Below are positions 14,996 to 23,822 of a stretch of 33,159 bases of DNA, one piece after another. Under the pieces are notes generated by a model, which saw nothing but the letters and a program-made list of their open reading frames with translations, did no database searches and had not been told where the DNA came from. The DNA is from Clostridiales bacterium. Lineage in GTDB: Bacteria; Bacillota; Clostridia; Lachnospirales; Lachnospiraceae. Each line of letters opens with the position of its first letter. Position 1 is the stretch's first letter. A program made the position numbers and the translations under genes. The stretch lies in contig JAAYRG010000095.1 of the NCBI GenBank assembly GCA_012518885.1, positions 1-33,159 on the forward strand, in the 5' to 3' direction.

Positions 14996-17806
14996 TTAAT
15001 CTGAAAATGCAGGTGTATTAGCTTCAGGTTCCTGGGCTTCTCCTGTTAGAAGTTCACCTTCATCACTTACTTTAAAGTAATAAGAATAGATATCCTTAGC
15101 TAGTGCTACTGCATTACCTGAAGTATATCCATTTGGTATTACAACTGTAACAGATATTTCAGGATTTTGAAATGGACCGTAGGATACAAATAAAGCATGG
15201 TTAGCATTGCTCTTACTAACTTGGGCAGTACCTGTTTTACCGGCAATCTCAATTCCTGCTTCTCTTAAATTACTAAATAATTTACTAGTAGAACTTTTAT
15301 TACCATTGCCAACTAGATACATACCCTCTTGTACGTATGACCATGTGCTATCTTTAATCTGGTCTAATTGAGTATAACTAGCTTCATTCTCAACATACTT
15401 GTCGCCATCTTGTATCTTATCTATAACTGTTAAATCATATAACTTTCCACGACTAGCTATAGTAGTTACATAAGTAGCTAAATCAACTGGTGTAAATATG
15501 TTGGTACCTTGACCAATTGATGAACGAATAGCATCACTATCTGATACAGAAGTGTATGAGGTTGTAGCAACTTCCTTTTCTAGATTAGAAGTACCTTCCT
15601 TGCCTAGTCCTAACATACTTGCATACTTACCCAGTATATCAAGGCCCGCCTTGTCATTAAAATCACTTGCTCTAGTTGAAAGTCTATAAGCTAGTTCGTA
15701 AAAATAGTAGTTACATGAGACTTCCAAGGCCTCTACTACATTAACATGACCATGATTATTAACATGGCACTTTGGTGGGCTCCTATCGGGAGCCTTAGTG
15801 AAAATAAACTCATCTTTTATTTTCTCATGGGGTGTAATTACACCTTCTTCTAAACCAGCTATTGCACTAGCCATCTTATAGGTTGAACCTGGGGCAATAG
15901 CCTCTCTTATAGCACGAGAGTATAGGGGTGATGTAAGTTCATACTTTAGGTAGTCTGCATAACTATTACTATCATAACTTGGATAAGATACAATTGACCT
16001 AATCTTACCAGTCTTAACATCAGTTACAACCACAGACGCACTAAATGGCTCTAGGGCAAGCATAGCAGGTGTTATCTCAAGACTTCTAATCTTTTTAGTT
16101 ATAAATGTATATGAAGAAATACTACCATTTCTTAATTTGGTAACATCTTCTTCGTTATATTCTATCACACCTTGGTCAAATAATAAAAGACAAATTTCAG
16201 TTCCTGATAATTTATAGCTATCAATTAAATAATAGTAGATAATTTTATGAAAATCTTTATCATCTAATAGTAGTTCTCTTAGGTAATCTAAAAGTTTTTG
16301 GTAAAGTTCATTTGTATCTAGGTATTCATTATCTATACCAAGTTTGTCCAAATTAATCCAATTGCTTGTAATAGCATATTGCAAGTACTCACTCAAACTA
16401 ATTTTATCTTCGTGATAAGATTTATACACTTGATCACTCTTGTCTAACTTATCCTTATAGATAATATCATGTTTACTAAGTAGACTATATACATAATCTA
16501 GGTATTCGTTATATTCATCTGATAAGTCTTTGCTAGTTCTCTTGCTATTAACAGCCATAACCCCTTCAAGGTCTTTAAATACACTATCTAATTTATCAGT
16601 GAACTTCTTGTATACTTGTTTCTCTAAGCTAGTTGCATCATCTGCCTTAAAGTGATTAGTATTAATTATTTCATTATTGATTAGGGCAAAGTAAACATCA
16701 TATACAGGGATCCTTATATTTGATGTTGAATATCCCTTTGTACCTGCATCTTTACTGTTGTTTATTTTGTCTATTAAGATTCCAGACAAGTGTTGTTCTA
16801 CTAGCTGATAAATAGCCTTTTGTAAGTCGGAATCAATTGTTAAGTAAATATCTGAGCCTGCAACAGGGTCCTTACTGTCTAAGACTTCTGTAGGCCTACC
16901 TAGCCCATCTACTGCAAAATCAATAAAGCCCTTTTCTCCTGATAAAACATGCTCAAAACTCTTTTCCACACCTGCTTTACCTATAATGTCACTAGAGTCA
17001 TATTTATCAATATTATCATTTTTGTAATTTTCTAGTTCACTTTCATTAATTAAACCTGTATATCCTAGAATATGGGCAAATGGCTCATTATTGTCAACAT
17101 AATAACGTTTGGACTGCTTACCGATATCTACTCCAGGTAGCTTTGAAGCCCTTTCCTTAATGGCTACTACTGTAGCTTCATCTATATCGCTACAAACTAT
17201 AACAGGATTTTGTGGTGGCCACATAGTATACATAGCATACCTAAGAGCAATTATCTCTAATGCTTCTTCAATAGAATACTTCTCGTCAACATAAAAGCGT
17301 TTTTCTCTCATGTAGTTAAAAACTTCTAGAGCCGAAGCAGCCTCATCTTCCTCAGATAACTTCCCTTTGGCAAAGGCATTAGTCTTAAATGTTTTTAGGG
17401 CGCTACCACTTACAGTAAACTCAAAATTACCTCTTCCATCATATGAAATTGGTAGGTCGACTTCAATTTCGTTATTAAACTCTTTAAGTGTCTTAACCAA
17501 ATAATGAAGCATGTCATTTTTTTCTTTATTACTTGATAGGACATCATATAATTCCACTGTGTAAACTAGTTTATTATCGGCGAGAATCTCCCCGTTTGAA
17601 GCCCTAATAAGGCCTCTTGATGGGGCTGTATACCTTGTTCTTGTCTCTTGCAAAGTAGAAACATCAGCATTTTCTTTTCCTTCAATAATTTGAATTTGAA
17701 AAAGTCTACTAATTAGTATACTAAACAAAACTACAAGGACTATACTTATTGGTATTAGCCTGGATGCCATTATTTGCTTTATTTTTTCGAGTATTTCATC
17801 AAACAA
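14996..17806 (-). CDS. Penicillin-binding protein 2 type transpeptidase (large clostridial form)
   Basis: This 936-residue bitopic enzyme is the class B transpeptidase partner of RodA. It has one membrane helix (about 17-37), a pedestal domain with TRGLIRASNGEILADN-type and GKAGVEKSFEHVLSG motifs, and a transpeptidase domain. The active-site motifs are S641-T-Y-K644, S697-C-N699 and K857-T-G859. About 240 residues (345-585), rich in Asp, Lys and Tyr, interrupt the protein between the usual DSDLQ block and the transpeptidase. Typical PBP2 proteins are 600-720 residues, though long forms are known in clostridia. The start is a TTG, 7 nt after AGGAGG; the next in-frame ATG (residue 13) has no ribosome site. 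The mreD stop overlaps this site. Confidence 0.94.
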   Translation of the reverse strand: MFDEILEKIKQIMASRLIPISIVLVVLFSILISRLFQIQIIEGKENADVSTLQETRTRYTAPSRGLIRASNGEILADNKLVYTVELYDVLSSNKEKNDMLHYLVKTLKEFNNEIEVDLPISYDGRGNFEFTVSGSALKTFKTNAFAKGKLSEEDEAASALEVFNYMREKRFYVDEKYSIEEALEIIALRYAMYTMWPPQNPVIVCSDIDEATVVAIKERASKLPGVDIGKQSKRYYVDNNEPFAHILGYTGLINESELENYKNDNIDKYDSSDIIGKAGVEKSFEHVLSGEKGFIDFAVDGLGRPTEVLDSKDPVAGSDIYLTIDSDLQKAIYQLVEQHLSGILIDKINNSKDAGTKGYSTSNIRIPVYDVYFALINNEIINTNHFKADDATSLEKQVYKKFTDKLDSVFKDLEGVMAVNSKRTSKDLSDEYNEYLDYVYSLLSKHDIIYKDKLDKSDQVYKSYHEDKISLSEYLQYAITSNWINLDKLGIDNEYLDTNELYQKLLDYLRELLLDDKDFHKIIYYYLIDSYKLSGTEICLLLFDQGVIEYNEEDVTKLRNGSISSYTFITKKIRSLEITPAMLALEPFSASVVVTDVKTGKIRSIVSYPSYDSNSYADYLKYELTSPLYSRAIREAIAPGSTYKMASAIAGLEEGVITPHEKIKDEFIFTKAPDRSPPKCHVNNHGHVNVVEALEVSCNYYFYELAYRLSTRASDFNDKAGLDILGKYASMLGLGKEGTSNLEKEVATTSYTSVSDSDAIRSSIGQGTNIFTPVDLATYVTTIASRGKLYDLTVIDKIQDGDKYVENEASYTQLDQIKDSTWSYVQEGMYLVGNGNKSSTSKLFSNLREAGIEIAGKTGTAQVSKSNANHALFVSYGPFQNPEISVTVVIPNGYTSGNAVALAKDIYSYYFKVSDEGELLTGEAQEPEANTPAFSD

Positions 17807-17808
17807 AA

Positions 17809-18315
17809 TTATGCCTCCTTTTTTAGGATGCCATCAATTTTTACATCTAAAAAGCTAATTATTCTATAATAAATAATAGCTATAAGGGTTGTGTAAACTA
17901 TCTCTGGTAATCCAATTGTCATAAAATAAAAGAAAATATTTACTCTCCCTCGTAATAAAAAATTGAAAGTATAGTATAATATAAAATAGGCAAATTGACT
18001 AAATCCTGTTAAAACTATAGGAACTATCTTATCCTCCCGGTTAAATATCTTTCCAACATAACCGTTGGCATAACCAATAACCATATATATTATTGCTGTT
18101 ATTCCAATCAAATCTCCATACATGAAATCTACTAGTAAACCACTTGCTATCCCTACAAATAAACCAGCCTTCCTACCCTTTAGAAATCCATAAGCAACTG
18201 TTAGGATTAATAACATATTAGGTACAGTACCAGCTAGTTTAAACCACCTAAACACAGTAGTTTGAAGCAGAAAACTTATAATGATTTCTATGAATATTAC
18301 AACTATTCGTAGCAC
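17809..18315 (-). CDS. mreD: Rod shape-determining protein MreD
   Basis: This 168-residue membrane protein has about five to six helices. Family features include an N-terminal helix with LLQTTVFRWF, then NMLLILTVAYGFLKGRKAGLFVGIASGLLVDFMYGD and YANGYVGKIFNREDKIVPIVL. MreD is a membrane component of the elongasome. It lies between mreC (5 nt upstream) and PBP2 (2 nt downstream), with its stop codon inside the PBP2 translation start region. Confidence 0.9.
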   Translation of the reverse strand: MLRIVVIFIEIIISFLLQTTVFRWFKLAGTVPNMLLILTVAYGFLKGRKAGLFVGIASGLLVDFMYGDLIGITAIIYMVIGYANGYVGKIFNREDKIVPIVLTGFSQFAYFILYYTFNFLLRGRVNIFFYFMTIGLPEIVYTTLIAIIYYRIISFLDVKIDGILKKEA

Positions 18316-18320
18316 CTTAA

Positions 18321-19184
18321 CTACTCCTCTTCTGGTTTATCTAATTTTTCTTTGATTTCTGTAATTATTAGAACTTCCTCTAGGTGTTCAAAATTAACTA
18401 CTGGTACTAAATAAGCTGATTTGGTTAAATTATTAGGGTCTGGAGTAATTTCTTTAACATAACCTATTAAAATTCCTTGAAGATATTTGTCACTAATATG
18501 TGATGTTACTACTTCATAACCTTCTTCTACCTTGGCATCTCTATTAATTTCCTCAACTCTTATTACACCTTGTTCCATTAGTTCTAAATCGCCTTCGACT
18601 ATACAGGTATCTGAAGTTTTGATAAACATTCCACTTACATTGCTCTGGTCGTCTATAATAGTTCTAACCTTTGCCCAATTTGAACCTACTTCTTCAACTA
18701 TACCTACAAGTCCGTTACCAGCCATAACATTCATGTCAACGCTGATACCATCATCTGTTCCCTTATCAATTGTAAATACAGTAAACCAATTGTTAGGGTC
18801 AGCAGCTATTACTCTTGCAGCAACCTTTGGGTACTGGGCATACTTTTCGTCTAGTTCAAATAAGTCTCTTAGGCGGTCTAGTTCGTATTTATCTTGTAGT
18901 AGTAATTTGTTTTCATAGGATAAGGTGTTAACTTGTTCTCTAAGAAGTTCATTCTCTTCCATTAGGTCACTAATATTTTGTACTTTCTCCCAACGTTCAA
19001 ATATACTCCTACCTACTGAATTGATACCTCTTTGCATAGGTGAAATCACATTACCAACAGCTGTTTTTACTGGTGAAACCTTATTAGGGGATATAAATGA
19101 AACAATTACTAGTGCAACCAATAAAATCATTGCAACTATTAATAAATGTTTTGATTTTATATTAAATTTGGTCCGCCTATTCAT
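18321..19184 (-). CDS. mreC: Rod shape-determining protein MreC
   Basis: The 287-residue bitopic protein has a membrane helix (about 13-31), a short coiled coil (about 62-95, NISDLMEENELLREQVNTL...) and two extracellular beta-barrel domains. The latter contain VAARVIAADPNNWFTVFTIDKG, GNGLVGIVEEVG and RTIIDDQSNVSGMF. MreC activates the RodA-PBP2 pair and couples it to MreB. The ATG follows GGTGATGACTTT, with the mreB stop 14 nt upstream. The C-terminus ends in an acidic tail. Confidence 0.94.
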   Translation of the reverse strand: MNRRTKFNIKSKHLLIVAMILLVALVIVSFISPNKVSPVKTAVGNVISPMQRGINSVGRSIFERWEKVQNISDLMEENELLREQVNTLSYENKLLLQDKYELDRLRDLFELDEKYAQYPKVAARVIAADPNNWFTVFTIDKGTDDGISVDMNVMAGNGLVGIVEEVGSNWAKVRTIIDDQSNVSGMFIKTSDTCIVEGDLELMEQGVIRVEEINRDAKVEEGYEVVTSHISDKYLQGILIGYVKEITPDPNNLTKSAYLVPVVNFEHLEEVLIITEIKEKLDKPEEE

Positions 19185-19198
19185 AAAGTCATCACCGT

Positions 19199-20230
19199 CT
19201 ATTCATAAAATATAATGTTTTTAGATGAAACCGCTAGACTAGATAGGTTCTTGTCTTCTATAATTCTACCTAATCCGTTAATAATAGTATTGGCGCTATC
19301 GTCGCAAACATTAACTTTTAAACCAGTTTCTTTTCCTATTAACTTGTCAAGTCCAAGTAAAGGTGCAGAACCACCTGTAATATGGATACCTGTATCTATT
19401 ATATCTGATGCAATTTCAGGTGGAGTTCTCTCTAGTATATACTTAATAGAATCTATTACTGAATATAATAACTCTACAATAGAATCAAAAACCATAGATG
19501 AATTAACATCCATCTTAACAGGTAGGCCACTTACTAGGTTACGGCCATATACTGGTATGCTTTGTTCATCAGTCGGAAATGCTGATGCTAATTGCTTCTT
19601 AACATCTTCAGCTGTCTTATCTCCTATTAGTAGGTTATAGTTCTTGCGAATATAAGACTTAATAGCTTCATCAAATTTGTTACCCCCTATAGGAATTAGG
19701 TTACTTATTACGATTCCTCCTAGTGAAATAACAGATATTTCAGTTGTATCAGCACCTATATTAACAACCATGTAGCCATTAGCAGACTTTACATCAAGAC
19801 CTGCCCCAACTGCATCAGCAATAGGCTTTTTAACAACCTTAATATCCTTTGCATTAGCACTTGACATTGAAATAAGGTCAATAAATGCCCTCTTTTCTAC
19901 ATCTGTTATGTCACATGGAATTGCCACAACAAACTCAGATGCGAACATTCTCTTTCCTTCATTCATCTTTTTTAAGAAAACATTAAGTAGTTCCTGCATA
20001 TCAGCCAGGTCTGCAATTACACCATTCCTAACAGGATATGTTACACTTATATTAGCTGGGGCCTTTCCATGCATTTCAAAAGCCTCATTACCTACCGCGA
20101 TTACTCTCTTTTTATCTTGGGTTTTTTCTATAGCTATAATATTCTTCTCATCTAATACTAGGCCAACACCTTTTTGATATATTTTAATGGTACTAGTACC
20201 AAGGTCTATTCCATATATGTTTCCAACCAT
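19199..20230 (-). CDS. mreB: MreB-like actin homologue with altered nucleotide-pocket residues
   Basis: The 343-residue protein aligns with MreB over its whole length: GIDLGTSTIKIY at phosphate-1, YPVRNGVIADL, SYIRKNYNLLIGDKTAE, YGRNLVSGLP, LERTPPEIASDII and ITGG. Several normally invariant sites differ. The EEP block with the catalytic Glu reads KKP (K134-K135-P136). The phosphate-2 loop DIGGGTT reads NIGADTT (N157-A160-D161). GDE/D is replaced by GNK, and TGGGA by TGGSA. It may bind nucleotide poorly or not hydrolyse it, so a canonical MreB elsewhere is likely. Its position (radC-mreB-mreC-mreD) is the standard one. GGAGA precedes the ATG. Confidence 0.88.
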   Translation of the reverse strand: MVGNIYGIDLGTSTIKIYQKGVGLVLDEKNIIAIEKTQDKKRVIAVGNEAFEMHGKAPANISVTYPVRNGVIADLADMQELLNVFLKKMNEGKRMFASEFVVAIPCDITDVEKRAFIDLISMSSANAKDIKVVKKPIADAVGAGLDVKSANGYMVVNIGADTTEISVISLGGIVISNLIPIGGNKFDEAIKSYIRKNYNLLIGDKTAEDVKKQLASAFPTDEQSIPVYGRNLVSGLPVKMDVNSSMVFDSIVELLYSVIDSIKYILERTPPEIASDIIDTGIHITGGSAPLLGLDKLIGKETGLKVNVCDDSANTIINGLGRIIEDKNLSSLAVSSKNIIFYE

Positions 20231-20259
20231 ATATTTTCTCCTTTCAGTTTGCTACAAAG

Positions 20260-20964
20260 TCATAGATAACCTTCTTCACCTAGACTTATATACTTATTGT
20301 CTCCAATAATTATATGATCCATAAGCTTTATTCCAATTAAATTTCCAGCTTCTTTAAGTCTTTTGGTTGATTGTATGTCTTCACGACTTGGAGTCGGATC
20401 ACCACTAGGGTGGTTATGAAGTATAATTATATTAACCGCTTCATACTTAAGGGCATTTAGAAGAATCTCTCTTGGAGACAATAATGATGCATTAATCGTC
20501 CCTGTTGTCATCTCCATCTCTTTAATCATCTTACTCTTTGTATCTAACATAAGTAAGATAACTTTCTCTTGCTGAAGGTGGCGTAAGTCTTGCATAAAAT
20601 AATTAGCTACCACCTCCGGATTGACAAACTGGATAGCCTCTTGTTTAGTTGCCCTTGCCATTCTCTTAGTCAGCTCGGTAAGACATAATAATTGAATTGC
20701 TTTTACTCTTCCAATTCCGCGAATAGAAGTTAAGTCTTTTAAGGTTAAGTAATTTAGCCCTATTAAACCTGGGTTAGAAGGGTTTAGGTTAAGAACCTTA
20801 GAAGCTAGATCAATAGAACGCTCATATCTTGAACCTGTACGAATAATTACAGCCAAAAGTTCAGCATCTGATAAAGCCTTCGGCCCAAAATTCTCACACT
20901 TCTCATAGGGTCTTTCTGTTTCTGGTAGTTCTTTTACTGTATAATACTTGCTTTCTCTTTTCAT
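20260..20964 (-). CDS. radC: RadC family JAB/MPN domain protein
   Basis: The 234-residue protein has an N-terminal helix-hairpin-helix region (about 70-95, LKDLTSIRGIGRVKAIQL) and a C-terminal MPN/JAMM domain. The metal motif H183-N-H185-P-S-G-D-P...D196 is intact. The old link to DNA repair is not well supported and the substrate is unknown. The ATG at 20962-20964 is chosen because AGGAGG lies 6 nt upstream; an in-frame TTG at 20991 lies before that site and is rejected. It heads the mreBCD block, a common arrangement in clostridia, 29 nt before mreB. Confidence 0.92.
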   Translation of the reverse strand: MKRESKYYTVKELPETERPYEKCENFGPKALSDAELLAVIIRTGSRYERSIDLASKVLNLNPSNPGLIGLNYLTLKDLTSIRGIGRVKAIQLLCLTELTKRMARATKQEAIQFVNPEVVANYFMQDLRHLQQEKVILLMLDTKSKMIKEMEMTTGTINASLLSPREILLNALKYEAVNIIILHNHPSGDPTPSREDIQSTKRLKEAGNLIGIKLMDHIIIGDNKYISLGEEGYL

Positions 20965-21027
20965 ATTATTCCTCCTGTTTTTTCTCTCCAAGAAAAAGAA
21001 GGAATATTTTTATATAAATACATTGAT

Positions 21028-21080
21028 AAACACAAGGGGAAGTAGTACTGTAATAGAAAGTTACTAGTCCCATTGTGTTT
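21028..21080 (-). terminator. Probable terminator hairpin between the DUF4321 gene and radC
   Basis: A long imperfect stem joins AAACACAAGGGG (left arm, 21028-21046) with its near-complement at 21062-21080. The outer 8 bp are perfect, and the loop is about 15 nt. On the minus strand a weak T-rich tail, TGTTTATCAATGTATTT, follows. It lies in the 184-nt gap before radC. An attenuator role for the radC operon cannot be excluded. Confidence 0.4.
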
Positions 21081-21148
21081 TATAATCTTATCTTATTCAT
21101 ATATTATAATTATTGTAATTAATTATATTAATATTCTTAGAAGATTGA

Positions 21149-21418
21149 TTATAACCTTTTATATACTAAAACGGAAATAATAACTCCTAAAATACTTGAT
21201 ATTGTTAACTTTACTGTTAGTGCAAAGTCAAGAATTAGTATCCCAAGGTCAATTCTTAATGTACCATCACCAGCTCCACCTATAGTAAATTCTTTACCAT
21301 AATTAAGGAGGGAAAGGTAAGGGAGATCTTTGCATAAGTGTCCTATAAAGCCCCCAGCTACTATACCTGATAATATCATGAGCATAAGTGCCCAGGAGTT
21401 TTTACCGTATCTAGCCAT
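21149..21418 (-). CDS. DUF4321 family small membrane protein
   Basis: The 89-residue protein has two hydrophobic helices (about 9-27 and 63-86) around a loop with PYLSLLNYGKEFTIG and RIDLGILILDFALTVKLTISS, the DUF4321 pattern. Function is unknown. In clostridia this family often sits next to radC/mreB, as here. A ribosome site, AGAGAGGATAAG, precedes the ATG. It appears to be its own transcription unit, with a candidate promoter at 21450-21478 and a hairpin downstream. Confidence 0.72.
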   Translation of the reverse strand: MARYGKNSWALMLMILSGIVAGGFIGHLCKDLPYLSLLNYGKEFTIGGAGDGTLRIDLGILILDFALTVKLTISSILGVIISVLVYKRL

Positions 21419-21449
21419 ATCTTATCCTCTCTGTATTTATAATAATTTT

Positions 21450-21478
21450 ATTTTAACACAATATAGTACATTTGTATA
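21450..21478 (-). promoter_or_regulatory. Candidate promoter of the DUF4321 gene
   Basis: On the minus strand TATACA (21478-21473) and TAAAAT (21455-21450) are 17 bp apart, about 32 nt before the start codon. Four of six and five of six positions match the sigma-A consensus. The background is AT-rich, so this is tentative. Confidence 0.33.
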
Positions 21479-21490
21479 CCGAAAAACACT

Positions 21491-21529
21491 TACAAAAATA
21501 TTGCATTCTCTTGTAAAATTGCAGTATTT
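21491..21529 (-). terminator. Intrinsic terminator of the rnhA-mutS-mutL-miaA-PLP enzyme unit
   Basis: AAATATTGCA (21496-21505) pairs with TGCAGTATTT (21520-21529), one pair being imperfect, around a 14-nt loop. A TTTTT run follows on the minus strand. One arm overlaps the stop codon of the PLP enzyme gene. Confidence 0.5.
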
Positions 21530-22817
21530 AAAGGATTTCTACAAGACCCCTATTATATAGTTCTTGTAATGACATTAAGATTCCGTACTTAGCGTGGTAC
21601 CATGTCAAACCACCTTGAAAGTAAACACTATATGGTGGTTCAATAGGTGCATCAGCACTAAGCTCTATAGATGAACCTTGTATAAAGGCTCCTGCTGCCA
21701 TTATTACATCTGAGTGGTAGCCTGGCATAGGATATGGTTCAGGGGTAACATAACTATCTACTGGCGCAGCCTTTTGAATACCCTGACAGAATGCAACAAC
21801 CTTTTCTTTATCACCAAGAGTTACAGCTTGTATAATGTCATGTCTTTTAGCAGACCCACTTGGATGAACATGGAATCCTAGCTTTTCGTAGATATTAGCA
21901 GCATATATTGCCCCTTTAAGAGCACCTGCTACTACTTGGGGAGCCAGGAAAAATCCTTGGTATAACTGGCCATTAATACCTAGACTTGGGCCTACCTCTT
22001 TACCAAGACCTGGAGATGTAAGTCTAACTGCTGCATTCTCAATACATTCTCTTGTTCCCGCAATATAGCCACCTGTTGAAGCAAGGCCCCCGCCTGGGTT
22101 CTTAATTAAAGACCCAACAATCATATCAGCCCCAACATCTGAAGGTTCAATAATATCAACGAATTCTCCATAGCAATTATCAACCATACAGATTACATCA
22201 GGTTTTATTTCTTTAACAAAACTAATTAGTTCTCCAATTTGTTCAACTGAAAGGGTTGGTCTTGTAGCATATCCCTTTGAACGTTGGATGGTAATAAGTT
22301 TTGTCCTAGAATTTATGGCTTTTTTAATTCCTTCATAATCAAAACTTCCATCTTCAAGTAAATCAACTTGGGCATATGTAACACCATATTCTGCTAGAGA
22401 ACCTTTAGATTCTCTTATCCCTATAACTTCTTCAAGGGTATCATATGGTTTTCCTACCGGTGATAGAAGCTCATCTCCTGGTCTTAGGTTCCCTGCTAAG
22501 GCTATATTTAGGGCATGGGTACCACTACAAATCTGAGGTCTAACAAGGGCATCTTCAGTATTAAAGGTAGCTGCGTAAACCTCTTCTAGGGTATCTCTTC
22601 CTAAGTCATTGTATCCATAACCTGTTGTTGCAGAAAAATGAGCTTCGCTAACCTTTCTCTCTTGCATAGCCCTTAAGACCTTTAACTGGTTGTATTCTGC
22701 GACCCTATCAATTTCTTCAAACCTCTCTTTAAGACCTTCTTCAATTTTGTTACAAAACTCTAGAATCTCATAACTTATGTGCATCTGCTTATAATAATTA
22801 TTTAGTTGCTTATCCAT
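21528..22817 (-). CDS. Methionine gamma-lyase family / 'aluminium resistance' PLP enzyme
   Basis: The 429-residue protein belongs to the fold-type I PLP family long annotated as aluminium resistance protein. Visible motifs are FSATTGYGYNDLGRDTLE, RPQICSGTHALNIALAGNLRPGD and QRSKGYATRPT. The Asp213 site in VDNCYGEF would contact the pyridine nitrogen. The PLP lysine is probably Lys239 in GSLIKNPGGG. Substrate is not defined; sulfur amino acid elimination is inferred from the family. The ATG at 22815-22817 overlaps the miaA stop by 8 nt (ATGGATAA), implying translational coupling. An earlier in-frame TTG would extend further into miaA and is rejected. Confidence 0.88.
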   Translation of the reverse strand: MDKQLNNYYKQMHISYEILEFCNKIEEGLKERFEEIDRVAEYNQLKVLRAMQERKVSEAHFSATTGYGYNDLGRDTLEEVYAATFNTEDALVRPQICSGTHALNIALAGNLRPGDELLSPVGKPYDTLEEVIGIRESKGSLAEYGVTYAQVDLLEDGSFDYEGIKKAINSRTKLITIQRSKGYATRPTLSVEQIGELISFVKEIKPDVICMVDNCYGEFVDIIEPSDVGADMIVGSLIKNPGGGLASTGGYIAGTRECIENAAVRLTSPGLGKEVGPSLGINGQLYQGFFLAPQVVAGALKGAIYAANIYEKLGFHVHPSGSAKRHDIIQAVTLGDKEKVVAFCQGIQKAAPVDSYVTPEPYPMPGYHSDVIMAAGAFIQGSSIELSADAPIEPPYSVYFQGGLTWYHAKYGILMSLQELYNRGLVEIL

Positions 22818-23757
22818 AAATATTCTTCTTTCTAATTTCCTCAAGTATTTTGTCTAGGATTAAATCCTCATTATATTGTAGTTTGTTTTTGTCAATCCAA
22901 ATAACATCATTTTCTCGCTTAAACCAAGTTATTTGTCTTTTTGCAAAATGCCTAGTATCTCTTTTTAGAGTATAGATTGCCTCTTCTAGGGAAACTTCTC
23001 CCTCAAGATAGGCAATAATCTCCTTATAACCTAGGCCTTGCATAGATATCATATCTTTGGTACAACCCTCATCAAGCAAGCCCCTTACTTCATCAACTAG
23101 GCCTTCTTCTACCATGATATCTACCCTTTTGTTAATTCTCTCATATAGGTTCTTCCTATCATCATTAAGGACAAAGTAACAGAAGTTATAAGGTGACTCC
23201 TTCTGCCTTTGTTCCTTGTTATGGTCTGATATCTTTTGGCCTGTTTCTTTAAAGTATTCAAGGGCCCTAATAACCTTTTTAACATTATTAGGATGGATTG
23301 CATCCGCAGATTCAGGGTCCACTTCCTTTAATCTATCATGAAGATAGTCATTACCATGAGTTTTAGCTAGGTCTTCTAACTGTTTTCTATACTCAGGGTC
23401 TTCTTTTGAATCTTCAAAATCTACATCATAAAGAAGGGCCTGGATGTAAAACCCAGTCCCACCTACTACAATAGGTATTTTGCCTTTACTATATATTTCA
23501 TCCATAGCCTCTTTTGCATAGGTTTTGAACTTAACCACATTAAATTCTTCTTTAGGGTCTAGTATATCTATAAGATAATGCCTTATTCCACCCATCTCAT
23601 CAGGGGTAATTTTAGCGGTTCCTACATCCATCCCCCTATAAACTTGCATGGAATCAGCAGAAATAATTTCTCCATTGATTTCCTTAGCAAGCCTTATGGA
23701 AAGTTCAGTTTTTCCTACAGCTGTTGGGCCAGTTATAATAATAAGTGGTTTTTTCAT
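22810..23757 (-). CDS. miaA: tRNA dimethylallyltransferase MiaA
   Basis: The 315-residue enzyme prenylates A37 of tRNAs that read UNN codons. It has the P-loop GPTAVGKTE (10-18), EIISADSMQVYRGMDVGTAKI, GIRHYLIDILDP, PIVVGGTGFYIQALL and the C-terminal DTRHFAKRQITWFKRE motif. The ATG at 23757 is chosen because AAAGGA lies 8 nt upstream; an in-frame GTG two codons earlier is too close to that site. In many bacteria miaA follows mutL, as here. Confidence 0.95.
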   Translation of the reverse strand: MKKPLIIITGPTAVGKTELSIRLAKEINGEIISADSMQVYRGMDVGTAKITPDEMGGIRHYLIDILDPKEEFNVVKFKTYAKEAMDEIYSKGKIPIVVGGTGFYIQALLYDVDFEDSKEDPEYRKQLEDLAKTHGNDYLHDRLKEVDPESADAIHPNNVKKVIRALEYFKETGQKISDHNKEQRQKESPYNFCYFVLNDDRKNLYERINKRVDIMVEEGLVDEVRGLLDEGCTKDMISMQGLGYKEIIAYLEGEVSLEEAIYTLKRDTRHFAKRQITWFKRENDVIWIDKNKLQYNEDLILDKILEEIRKKNIYG

Positions 23758-23822
23758 TGTCACTATCCTTTAACTATTATAATTAATAAAGTTGTACTGT
23801 CCTATTAGATTAGCTAGACAAG

